This document shows positions 56,427-64,000 of a stretch of 64,000 nucleotides of DNA, one piece after another. Origin of the DNA: Flavobacteriales bacterium (GTDB lineage: Bacteria; Bacteroidota; Bacteroidia; Flavobacteriales; Flavobacteriaceae). Each line of letters opens with the position of its first letter. The first letter of the stretch is position 1. A program made the position numbers and the translations under genes. Location of the stretch: the NCBI GenBank assembly GCA_027067965.1, contig JAMOUV010000010.1, positions 496,001 to 560,000 of the forward strand, written 5' to 3'. The notes under the pieces are model-generated. The model saw only the letters and a program-made list of their open reading frames with translations, was not told the DNA's origin and did no database searches.

Positions 56427-57350
56427 ATGAATATGGTATCCAAACACGTCAGTGTTTTCGGGGCGGCCAATACGGATTTGGTGGGATTTCCCGAAAGCGG
56501 CTTGGTATTCAACGATTCCAATAAAGGAAAAATCAAAATGCTTCCCGGCGGGGTGGGGCGAAATATTGCCGAAAACCTCACCCGGCTCGGTCAAAAAGTA
56601 TCCTTAATCAGTGTATTGGGAGACGATGTATTTAAGGATTTTTTGCTTCGCCATGCGGAATCCATCGGAATAGATATGTCCGAATCCGTTATTTTAAAGG
56701 ATGAATCTTCGGCGGTTTTTTCGGCCGTGCTCAACCGTAATAACGATTTAGCCGTGGCCATTGCCGATATGAAAATTTACGACCAACTTTCGCCCCATGT
56801 TTTTTATCGTGATTTTCCTTCTCTAGAAAAAGCCGATTATGTGGTTTTGGAAACCAATTTTCCCGCATCGGTATTGGATTATTTGGTCAATCGCTATCCG
56901 GATAAAAAATGGATTCTCGACACCGTGTCGGGCGACAAAGCCAAACGCAGTGAACCTGTATTGTCTCAATTGTTCGTGCTGAAAACCAATTTGCTCGAAG
57001 CCGAAGTGATAACGGGAATTTCATCCCGTACTTCCGACTATAGACCTATGGTGGAATATTTTTTGGACGAAGGCGTGGAAAATGTCTTTATCACGCTCGG
57101 AAAGGAAGGTGTGATTTACGGCAACCGAAAAAAAATTCATTATTTGCCACCTGTTCCTTCCAAGGTGATTAATACCATCGGGGCGGGCGATGCCTTTCTT
57201 TCGGGTATCACTTTCGGTTTTATTCAAGGTTTCGATTTGGATAAAATTGCACGGCTCGGATTAATCACCGCCGGATTGACCGTACAAACCGAAGAAGTGG
57301 TTTCTCCCCATATCACGCCGGAATCTATTATGGATAAATTAAATGCTTGA
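56427..57350 (+). CDS. psuK: PfkB-family kinase, probable pseudouridine kinase
   Basis: This 307-residue ribokinase-fold protein has the PfkB signatures GGVGRNIAENLTRLG (near residue 37) and TIGAGDAFLSGITFG, whose Asp is the catalytic base. Its place directly before psuG makes pseudouridine kinase (to pseudouridine 5'-phosphate) the best call; by sequence alone it could be another nucleoside or sugar kinase. The psuG start follows 20 bases later. Confidence 0.85.
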   Translation: MNMVSKHVSVFGAANTDLVGFPESGLVFNDSNKGKIKMLPGGVGRNIAENLTRLGQKVSLISVLGDDVFKDFLLRHAESIGIDMSESVILKDESSAVFSAVLNRNNDLAVAIADMKIYDQLSPHVFYRDFPSLEKADYVVLETNFPASVLDYLVNRYPDKKWILDTVSGDKAKRSEPVLSQLFVLKTNLLEAEVITGISSRTSDYRPMVEYFLDEGVENVFITLGKEGVIYGNRKKIHYLPPVPSKVINTIGAGDAFLSGITFGFIQGFDLDKIARLGLITAGLTVQTEEVVSPHITPESIMDKLNA

Positions 57351-57370
57351 CTCGAATTTTAAGATTAAAT

Positions 57371-58297
57371 ATGACTCTATCAAAAATAAACCCGACCTAT
57401 TTTGATATCCATCCCGAAGTGCGCGATGCCTTGCAGCGGGGGCGTGCAATTGTGGCCCTAGAATCGACGGTAATTTCCCACGGGCTGCCGTTTCCCGAAA
57501 ATATACAATTGGCCATGGAACTCGAAGATATAATCCGGTCTCATCATGCCGTTCCCGCTACGATTGCTTTGTTGGAGGGAAAATTCAAAATTGGATTGCA
57601 CGAAAAAGACCTTGAAATGCTGGCCGACCCTGCCGTAGCAGTTCATAAAACAAGCCGAAGAGATATATCGTATGTATTGTCGCAAAAAATTCCCGGCGCT
57701 ACTACGGTTTCCGCTACCATGTGGGCGGCCCACCGAGCGGGAATTAAAATTTTTGCAACCGGTGGCATTGGCGGTGTGCATCGCGATGCTACAAATACTT
57801 TCGATATTTCAGCCGATCTCCGGGAATTTGCCGTGACACCTGTAGCCGTGGTTTCGGCCGGTGTAAAATCCATTTTGGACATCGGAGCCACTTTGGAATA
57901 TTTGGAAACGATGGGTGTGCCGGTTATCGGATACGGTACGCATGAATTTCCGGCCTTTTTTAGCAGAAAATCGGGATTCGGGGTTCCCTTGGAAATACAT
58001 GATGCGGACAAATTGGCCGAATTGCTTCGCGTCCATTTCGAATTAAAAATAAATACCGGAATTCTTATCGCCAATCCGGTGCCCGAAGCGGACGGTTTGG
58101 ATAATGATTTTATTGAAAAAATAATCGCCGGTGCGTTGGAAGAACAAAAGAAAAAGCAAATTAAAGGAAAGGATATCACCCCGTTTCTGTTGAAAAAAAT
58201 CGTGGAAAAATCCGGTGGAAAAAGTCTTCGAGCCAATATATCTTTATTGAAAAATAATGCCAAAACGGCGGCCGAAATAGCCCGGAAATTAACCTGA
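57371..58297 (+). CDS. psuG: Pseudouridine-5'-phosphate glycosidase
   Basis: This 308-residue protein is of the usual PsuG length. The motif VALESTVISHGLPFPEN holds the active-site Glu; TGGIGGVHRDA, VSAGVKSILDIGATLEYLET and GTHEFPAFF are further conserved blocks, with a Lys in AGVKS that fits the Schiff-base lysine. It cleaves the C-C glycosidic bond of pseudouridine 5'-phosphate to uracil and ribose 5-phosphate. The ATG at 57371 is preferred to a TTG that overlaps the psuK stop. Confidence 0.93.
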   Translation: MTLSKINPTYFDIHPEVRDALQRGRAIVALESTVISHGLPFPENIQLAMELEDIIRSHHAVPATIALLEGKFKIGLHEKDLEMLADPAVAVHKTSRRDISYVLSQKIPGATTVSATMWAAHRAGIKIFATGGIGGVHRDATNTFDISADLREFAVTPVAVVSAGVKSILDIGATLEYLETMGVPVIGYGTHEFPAFFSRKSGFGVPLEIHDADKLAELLRVHFELKINTGILIANPVPEADGLDNDFIEKIIAGALEEQKKKQIKGKDITPFLLKKIVEKSGGKSLRANISLLKNNAKTAAEIARKLT

Positions 58298-58385
58298 ATA
58301 CTTCTTGTTTCGTTTTTATGGGTGGCTATATGTGAACCGGTAGAAATTTTATTTAAGGAATGGATTTATTTATCCGCTAAATCCC

Positions 58386-58393
58386 TATCTTTG
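58386..58393 (+). promoter_or_regulatory. Promoter -7 box (TATCTTTG) of prfC
   Basis: An exact TAnnTTTG match followed by CAC, 23 bases before the prfC ATG. Confidence 0.55.
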
Positions 58394-58415
58394 CACTTCA
58401 TTTTTTTTCGGAATA

Positions 58416-60008
58416 ATGAGTGAACTTAAAAGAGAAATAGCACGAAGGCGAACTTTCGGCATCATTTCGCACCCCGATGCCGGAAAAACCACTTTAACCG
58501 AAAAATTACTCCTTTTCGGCGGGGCCATTCAGGAAGCTGGTGCCGTTAAGTCGAATAAAATCAAAAAAACGGCTACTTCTGATTTTATGGAAATAGAACG
58601 TCAACGGGGCATTTCCGTGGCCACTTCGGTATTGTCATTTGAATATCGCGGAAAAAAAATAAATATTCTCGATACGCCCGGTCATAAGGATTTTGCCGAA
58701 GATACGTATCGAACCTTGACGGCGGTGGACAGTACCATAGTCGTAATCGATGTGGCCAAAGGGGTAGAGGAGCAAACCGAAAAATTGGTCAAGGTATGTC
58801 GCTTGCGGGATATTCCGATGATCGTATTTATTAACAAATTGGACCGGGAAGGAAAGGATGCTTTCGAATTGTTGGATGAAATCGAACAAAAATTAGGATT
58901 GAAGGTTGTGCCTTTGAGTTTTCCGGTGGGTATGGGCCAAAATTTTCAAGGTGTTTATAATATCCGGGAAGAAAAATTACTTGTTTTTGAAGGAGGAAGC
59001 AAGCAAAAACTCGGGGAGCGAAAGGTTTTTACGGATTTGGACGATCCGGATTTAAAAAATTATATCGATGCGGAATTACTCGAAGAATTGAAAGAAAATC
59101 TCGAATTGGTGCGCGAAGTCTATCCTCCTTTTGATCGTGAACTTTACTTGGAAGGAAAATTACAACCGGTTTTCTTCGGTTCGGCTTTAAATAATTTCGG
59201 GGTGCAGGATTTGTTGGACTGTTTTGTGGATATTGCTCCGCCCCCGCGCCCCAAAAAAGCCGACAAAAGAATAGTCTATCCCGACGAACCGCAATTCACC
59301 GGCTTTGTATTTAAAATTCATGCCAATATGGACCCCAAACACCGCAACCGCTTGGCTTTTGTCAAGGTGGTTTCGGGCATTTTCGAGCGTAATAAATCTT
59401 ATTATCACGTCCGTTTGGATAAGAAGATGAAATTTTCGGCGCCCAATATGTTTTTCGGTAGCAAAAAACAAGTGGTAGATAAGGCCTATCCCGGTGATAT
59501 TGTGGGATTGCACGATTCGGGAAATTTCAAAATCGGGGATACGTTGACCGAAGGCGAAAAGTTGATGTTCAAAGGTATTCCGCGGTTTTCTCCCGAACAT
59601 TTCCGTTATATCAATAACGAAGACCCGATGAAGTCCAAACAATTGGCCAAAGGTATCGACCAATTGATGGATGAAGGTGTCGCCCAATTGTTCACCTTAA
59701 ATTTAAATAACCGTAAAGTAATCGGCACGGCCGGGGCTTTGCAATACGATGTGATTCAATACCGGCTTGAACACGAATACGGTGCCAAGTGCAGTTACGA
59801 ACCGCTACAAATTTGGAAAGCATTTTGGATTCATACCTCCGATCCGGATAGCGAAGAATACAAGGAATTTTTAAGGGTTAAACAAAAATATTTAGCCAAA
59901 GATAAAGACGGTCTTCCCGTGTTTTTGGCCGATTCGCCTTTTTCGGTTCAAATGGTAAAAAATGATTTCCCTTCGGTGGAATTGATGGAAATTTCCGAAC
60001 GCGAATAG
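58416..60008 (+). CDS. prfC: Peptide chain release factor 3
   Basis: This 530-residue translational GTPase matches E. coli RF3 (529 aa). G1 is SHPDAGKT (18-25). The switch II region is DTPGHKDFAEDTYRTL, and G4 is NKLDREGKDAFELLDEIE, which is specific to RF3. It removes RF1/RF2 from the ribosome after peptide release. It converges on rsmI with only four bases between the stops. Confidence 0.96.
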   Translation: MSELKREIARRRTFGIISHPDAGKTTLTEKLLLFGGAIQEAGAVKSNKIKKTATSDFMEIERQRGISVATSVLSFEYRGKKINILDTPGHKDFAEDTYRTLTAVDSTIVVIDVAKGVEEQTEKLVKVCRLRDIPMIVFINKLDREGKDAFELLDEIEQKLGLKVVPLSFPVGMGQNFQGVYNIREEKLLVFEGGSKQKLGERKVFTDLDDPDLKNYIDAELLEELKENLELVREVYPPFDRELYLEGKLQPVFFGSALNNFGVQDLLDCFVDIAPPPRPKKADKRIVYPDEPQFTGFVFKIHANMDPKHRNRLAFVKVVSGIFERNKSYYHVRLDKKMKFSAPNMFFGSKKQVVDKAYPGDIVGLHDSGNFKIGDTLTEGEKLMFKGIPRFSPEHFRYINNEDPMKSKQLAKGIDQLMDEGVAQLFTLNLNNRKVIGTAGALQYDVIQYRLEHEYGAKCSYEPLQIWKAFWIHTSDPDSEEYKEFLRVKQKYLAKDKDGLPVFLADSPFSVQMVKNDFPSVELMEISERE

Positions 60009-60012
60009 CCGT

Positions 60013-60687
60013 TTATTTTTTTCCTTCCACAACGATAACAATTTCGCCTTTGGGCGGGCGGGATGCAAAGTGCCGGGCTAATTCTTTAAGATTTCCCCTG
60101 CGGGTTTCTTCGAATTTTTTTGTCAGTTCACGCGAAACCGCCGCCCGGCGTTCGTCGCCTAAAACTCCGGCCAATTGCTCAAGGGTTTTGACCAAGCGAT
60201 GAGGCGATTCGTAAAAAACCATGCTGCGTTTTTCTTCCGCCAATTCCTTTAAACGTGTTTGGCGTCCTTTTTTGACAGGCAAAAATCCTTCGAAGACAAA
60301 TCGTTCCGAAGGCAAGCCCGAGTTTATCAATGCCGGAATGAGGGCGGTGGCCCCGGGCAATGTTTCTACCTCGATATTATTTTTCAGGGCTTCGCGAACG
60401 GCTAAAAAACCGGGATCGGAAATGCCCGGCGTGCCGGCATCGGATATTATAGCCAAATTTTTACCCGCCCGCAACATATCCATCATTTTTTCGACCTGCT
60501 TGTGCTCGTTGAATTTATGGAATGATTGCATGGGGGTTTTTATTTCATAGTGCTTCAATAATTTGCCCGAAGTGCGGGTGTCTTCGGCCCATATTAAATC
60601 GACTTGTTGCAGGATTTCCAATGCCCGTAGCGTGATGTCTTTCAAATTGCCGATAGGGGTAGGTACGATATATAATTTTCCCGCCAT
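60013..60687 (-). CDS. rsmI: 16S rRNA (cytidine1402-2'-O)-methyltransferase
   Basis: This 224-residue SAM-dependent methyltransferase of the tetrapyrrole-methylase fold has the RsmI signatures LYIVPTPIGNLKDITLRAL, AEDTRTSGKLLKHY, ISDAGTPGISDPG and the LPGATALIPALINSGLP block. It starts directly after the stop of the upstream hypothetical gene (no gap), so the two are translationally linked. Confidence 0.95.
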   Translation of the reverse strand: MAGKLYIVPTPIGNLKDITLRALEILQQVDLIWAEDTRTSGKLLKHYEIKTPMQSFHKFNEHKQVEKMMDMLRAGKNLAIISDAGTPGISDPGFLAVREALKNNIEVETLPGATALIPALINSGLPSERFVFEGFLPVKKGRQTRLKELAEEKRSMVFYESPHRLVKTLEQLAGVLGDERRAAVSRELTKKFEETRRGNLKELARHFASRPPKGEIVIVVEGKK

Positions 60688-61293
60688 TTATGAAAATTTG
60701 GCTTGAATGAGTTGAATTAAACGAAATTCATATTCGTCTTTTCCCGACCAATTGAATTTTTCCTTGGTTTGATGAACCCATTCCAATGCTTCGTCGTAGT
60801 TTTGTGCTTCGTCAATGCGGCGGACAAATTCTTCGAAGGCGGTTTGATCTTTGGCAAAAAGATTATTGAGTAAAGCAATCTTGTCGGCCAGTCCGATTTG
60901 GAATCCGGCATTCGATTTCTTTTTCGGTTGAAATTTGGTTTCTACGGCTTTTTTATAAAGAGGTGCATGATTTTTTATAGGATTTCGCGGAGAATCGATG
61001 CGGGTGGCCGGTGATCGGGTTATCGAGCTTTTTTCATCTTTGACCGGCGGTTCCGCTTCCTTTTTTTCGACCGGTTTCTCTTCATGCTGATTTTGGGTTT
61101 CCCGGAATAAAAATTCCCAATTTTCTTCATGAGAATTTTTTAAATACCGGTAGGCCGCAATCTTGCCATAGAGTTTTTCGAAACGTTCGACGGTTTTGTC
61201 AAATGATTCTTTATCGGCGGCCGAAAGTAACTTTTTGGCAGCCAAAACGATTTCCGCTTTCAAAATATTTTCCAATTCTTGTTTTTTACTCAT
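60688..61293 (-). CDS. Conserved hypothetical protein, helical with disordered middle
   Basis: This 201-residue cytosolic protein has an N-terminal helical region (about 1-65), a low-complexity Lys/Glu/Pro linker (about 70-130) and a C-terminal helical domain (about 140-200, GLADKIALLNNLFAKDQTAFEEFV). No enzyme motif is visible. I chose the ATG at 61293; another lies seven codons upstream. It is coupled to rsmI with no gap, which may hint at a role in ribosome maturation, but this is only context. Confidence 0.7.
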   Translation of the reverse strand: MSKKQELENILKAEIVLAAKKLLSAADKESFDKTVERFEKLYGKIAAYRYLKNSHEENWEFLFRETQNQHEEKPVEKKEAEPPVKDEKSSITRSPATRIDSPRNPIKNHAPLYKKAVETKFQPKKKSNAGFQIGLADKIALLNNLFAKDQTAFEEFVRRIDEAQNYDEALEWVHQTKEKFNWSGKDEYEFRLIQLIQAKFS

Positions 61294-61458
61294 CGGGCTA
61301 ATTTTTTTCAACAAACTTACATCGGACTTTTGGTTTAAGCATGAATTTTCCTACTTTTATAAACGAAATTGCAAGCCGGATGCAAGCGAGTTTTTTCTTC
61401 TTGATTTTCCTTGCAATTTACAAATAATCAACGTAAAACGAATAAAAATTATTTTACA

Positions 61459-62058
61459 ATGTTTTTAGAAATTCCCGTCAATCATCACGATAATTTAGGA
61501 TGGATAGAAGTCATCACCGGTTCGATGTTTTCCGGCAAAACCGAAGAACTAATTCGCCGTTTGAAACGGGCGCAATTTGCACGCCAAAAAGTGGAAATTT
61601 TCAAGCCGGCCGTGGACAATCGTTATGACGAAAAGAAAGTGGTTTCACATGATGCCAATGCGATTCCTTCCATCGTAGTTCAAAGGGCCTCCGATATTTT
61701 AAAACATGTGGATACCAATCAAATCCAAGTGGTGGGGATTGACGAAGCCCAATTTTTTGATGACGAAATTGTCGATGTGGTCAATGAATTGGCCGATAGC
61801 GGTCTTCGGGTGATTGTGGCCGGATTGGATATGGATTTCCGGGGCAAACCCTTCGGCCCGATGCCTTATTTGATGGCTATCGCCGAATATGTAACCAAAG
61901 TGCATGCCATCTGTGTGGAAACCGGGAACTTGGCTCATTATAGTTATCGCAAAACCGCATCCGAAGACCTGGTATTAGTTGGCGAAAAGGATGTTTATGT
62001 GCCTTTGAGCCGGGCGGCATTCGTCAAAAAAATGAAAAATAAAAAGATCGAAAAATAA
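61459..62058 (+). CDS. tdk: Thymidine kinase (type II)
   Basis: This 199-residue enzyme phosphorylates thymidine. The P-loop is GSMFSGKT (21-28), the Walker B-like segment is [10 protein letters not shown], and the flavin-like lasso region [12 protein letters not shown] is conserved. The structural zinc cysteines of type II enzymes are mostly absent: the first pair reads CVETGN rather than CxxC, and the second pair is missing. This is a variant I recall from Bacteroidota. The stop shares one base with the alr start (TAATG). Confidence 0.94.
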   Translation: MFLEIPVNHHDNLGWIEVITGSMFSGKTEELIRRLKRAQFARQKVEIFKPAVDNRYDEKKVVSHDANAIPSIVVQRASDILKHVDTNQIQVVGIDEAQFFDDEIVDVVNELADSGLRVIVAGLDMDFRGKPFGPMPYLMAIAEYVTKVHAICVETGNLAHYSYRKTASEDLVLVGEKDVYVPLSRAAFVKKMKNKKIEK

Positions 62059-63155
62059 TGTGTGAAATCCGCTTATTGCTGTCTCGTGAACGCATTGGAC
62101 ATAATTTGGATTATATCCGTTCAAAACTAAATGAAGATACCCGTATTTTGGTCAATCTTAAAGCAAATGCTTACGGACACGGGGCGGTTATGCTGGGAAA
62201 ATTTCTACAAGATAAGGTGGATTATTTCTCCGTGGCATGCCAAAAAGAAGGTATGGAATTGCGCCAAGCGTCCATACGTACACCCATTTTGGTATATAAT
62301 CCGCCGGTGGAGTGGAATAAGGATTTTTTTAAGGCCGGTCTGGAGCCGGTCCTTTACGGTTTACATCAAACGGAAAAATTAATCCAATTTATCGAACACA
62401 ACCGTCTCGGCCCGGTAAAAGTTCATGTCAAGTTGGATACGGGCATGCACCGTAGCGGTTTAATGGCTCCTTATGTAGATGAGATGATAAAACTTTTGTC
62501 CGGCTCGCCGAATCTCGAATTGGTGAGTGTATTATCGCATTTCGCCGCCGCGGACGATCCGCATGAAGATGCATTTACCATGGCTCAAGTGCGCCTGTTT
62601 GATGAATTAAGTAGGAAATTTTATACGGTAAATCCCCGTTTAATCCGGCATATTGCCAATTCATCCGCTATTTTCCGGTTGAAAAATGTCCTTTTCGATA
62701 TGGTACGGCCCGGATTGAGTGTGTATGGTATAAGTCCCGTGGAAGGCGAACCGGAAAAACACCTGCTTCCGATTGGCAAATTCATTACCAGAATTACCCA
62801 AATAAGAGAAGTGGATCCCGGTGAAACGGTGGGATATAACCGGATGTTCAGGGCCGAAAGAAAAACCCGGGTGGCTTTGGCTCCCGCCGGCTATGGCGAC
62901 GGTTATAAGCGCGCCCTCGGTCATGGAAAAGGCAAGGTGTGGATTAACGGTGTTCCGGCTCCTGTAATCGGTAAAGTGAGTATGGATATGCTTACGTTGG
63001 ATATTACCGGAATAGAGGCGGCCATCGGTGACGAAGTGGTTTTGTTCGGCGACCGTCCGCATGTAAACGAATTGGCCCGGTGGGCGAATACCATTCCTTA
63101 TGATATCACCACCTCTTTGTCGCAACGTGTAACCCGAATTTGGCAAAACTTTTGA
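62058..63155 (+). CDS. alr: Alanine racemase
   Basis: This 365-residue PLP enzyme makes D-alanine for peptidoglycan. The PLP lysine is Lys35 in NLKANAYGHG. Other landmarks are LDTGMHRSG, the LSHFAAADDP block, MVRPGLSVYGISP, the catalytic Tyr in VGYNRMF and GKVSMDMLTLDIT. It is a single-domain form without a fused MurF. It is translationally coupled to tdk. Confidence 0.95.
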   Translation: MCEIRLLLSRERIGHNLDYIRSKLNEDTRILVNLKANAYGHGAVMLGKFLQDKVDYFSVACQKEGMELRQASIRTPILVYNPPVEWNKDFFKAGLEPVLYGLHQTEKLIQFIEHNRLGPVKVHVKLDTGMHRSGLMAPYVDEMIKLLSGSPNLELVSVLSHFAAADDPHEDAFTMAQVRLFDELSRKFYTVNPRLIRHIANSSAIFRLKNVLFDMVRPGLSVYGISPVEGEPEKHLLPIGKFITRITQIREVDPGETVGYNRMFRAERKTRVALAPAGYGDGYKRALGHGKGKVWINGVPAPVIGKVSMDMLTLDITGIEAAIGDEVVLFGDRPHVNELARWANTIPYDITTSLSQRVTRIWQNF

Positions 63156-63156
63156 T

Positions 63157-63164
63157 TACTTTTG
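63157..63164 (+). promoter_or_regulatory. Candidate promoter -7 box (TACTTTTG) of the last gene
   Basis: An exact TAnnTTTG match just after the alr stop and 17 bases before the next ATG. Confidence 0.4.
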
Positions 63165-63181
63165 TATAAAAATTACACCCG

Positions 63182-64000
63182 ATGAAAAAAATATTATTTT
63201 TTACGCTGTCAATTCTTCTTGTAGTATCCTGTGGAACCAAGAAAAAAATAAGTGAAGCCATTGCCACGGGAAATTATGATGCGGCCATTGACATGAGCAT
63301 CAAAAAACTCAAAAAAAATAAAAACACCAAACGGGCAGATACTTATGTGATGTTATTGGAAGAAGCGTTTGCCAAGGCCCAAAATCGGGATTTGAAGCGA
63401 ATCGAACAATTGAAAAGAGACACCAAGCCGGGAAAATGGGAAGAAATATATCAATTATATAATAATTTAATGGAAAGACAAGAAAAAATCGAACCTTTAC
63501 TTCCGTTATATGTGACCAAACAAAACCGGCAAGCCAAATTCGAATTTCACGATTATATGCCCGATTTAATTAACGCACGGGACCATATGGTGGCTTATAA
63601 ATATGAAAAGGCCAAAGAATTATTGCGTTATCAAGATAAAAACCATATTCGACAAGCATACGATATATTGGAAGATATCGATAGAATTTATCCGGATTAT
63701 AAAGATGTAAAATCATTAATGGACGAAGCCCACCGGCGTGGAATTTCCAAGGTAGGCGTCATTATAGAGAACAAAAGCAATAAGATTATCCCTCAAAAAT
63801 TACAAGAAGAATTATTGAATTTCAATAGTTTGAACGCCAATAATTTTTGGACTGTTTACGAGCCGGTTTCTCGCGACACCGCCCGGTACGATTATTTGGC
63901 CGAATTGATTATTACCGATATTTATGTAGGACCGGAGAAAGAACAGGAAAAAGTCGTGGAGCGGCAGCGTGAAATTCAAACGGGTTGGCAAAATGTCTAT
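63182..64000 (+). CDS. Lipoprotein with TPR-like helices, 3'-truncated
   Basis: The frame is open from the ATG at 63182 to the right edge, giving 273 visible residues. It begins with a lipoprotein signal (lipobox VVSC, then GTKKK). The following residues are helical and TPR-like (AIATGNYDAAIDMSIKKLKKN, later YEKAKELLRY and AYDILEDIDRIYPDY). This is typical of Bacteroidota cell-envelope lipoproteins, but I do not recognise a specific family. Most of the window-internal part looks soluble. Confidence 0.75.
   Translation, partial: MKKILFFTLSILLVVSCGTKKKISEAIATGNYDAAIDMSIKKLKKNKNTKRADTYVMLLEEAFAKAQNRDLKRIEQLKRDTKPGKWEEIYQLYNNLMERQEKIEPLLPLYVTKQNRQAKFEFHDYMPDLINARDHMVAYKYEKAKELLRYQDKNHIRQAYDILEDIDRIYPDYKDVKSLMDEAHRRGISKVGVIIENKSNKIIPQKLQEELLNFNSLNANNFWTVYEPVSRDTARYDYLAELIITDIYVGPEKEQEKVVERQREIQTGWQNVY

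Overview
The window looks like a chromosomal segment of a Bacteroidota member, most likely Flavobacteriia. Three things support this: a gliding/type IX secretion set (gldJ, then gldK-L-M-N), an Alternative Complex III operon of the Bacteroidota order (actABCDEF), and repeated promoter boxes of the Bacteroidota form TAnnTTTG. Base composition is moderate (roughly 40% G+C by eye). The genes are mostly housekeeping. I see no integrase, transposase, phage gene, CRISPR array or rRNA.

Layout. 0-4.2 kb: the end of an FAH-family gene, cinA, then feoA-feoB and a tiny Cys-containing membrane protein. 4.4-12.2 kb: actABCDEF, closed by a strong terminator. 12.3-18.1 kb: a small SPOR-domain protein facing a compact leftward rod-shape operon (mreB-mreC-mreD-pbp2-rodA). 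18.2-28.6 kb: a MacB-type permease, gldJ, topA and gldKLMN. 28.6-33.7 kb: prfA, pckA, groEL without groES, and a small membrane protein. 33.7-34.5 kb: a gene-free island of short degenerate repeats. 34.5-44.3 kb: a YD-repeat-like protein, a MutS2-like ATPase, a GH20 lipoprotein, a PrcB-like protein, a second repeat-bearing gap, a Na+/Ca2+ exchanger, a C-terminal processing protease and thioredoxin. 44.4-50.2 kb: tRNA-Arg(CCT), clpC, pta and an FKBP-like lipoprotein, all leftward. 50.3-54.7 kb: an Hsp15-type S4 protein and two tandem OmpA-family genes. 55.0-58.3 kb: btpA with a small conserved gene, divergent from psuK-psuG. 58.4-64 kb: prfC, rsmI, a conserved hypothetical, tdk, alr and the start of a lipoprotein gene.

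How the genes fit together. ActABCDEF is a quinol-oxidising respiratory complex rich in heme and Fe-S, and feoAB takes up ferrous iron. Upstream of both lies a near-identical 17-bp palindrome (TTTAGAA-nnn-TTCTAAA), which suggests one iron-responsive regulator. GldL/GldM form the proton-driven T9SS/gliding motor and GldJ/K/N the associated lipoprotein and periplasmic ring parts. MreBCD, PBP2 and RodA form the elongasome. PsuK and PsuG degrade pseudouridine.

The signals I rate most interesting are the shared palindrome; the OmpA tandem pair, which has 325 identical C-terminal residues but diverged barrel domains and only silent differences in the shared half; and the two repeat islands. I found no clearly new defence or secretion system.
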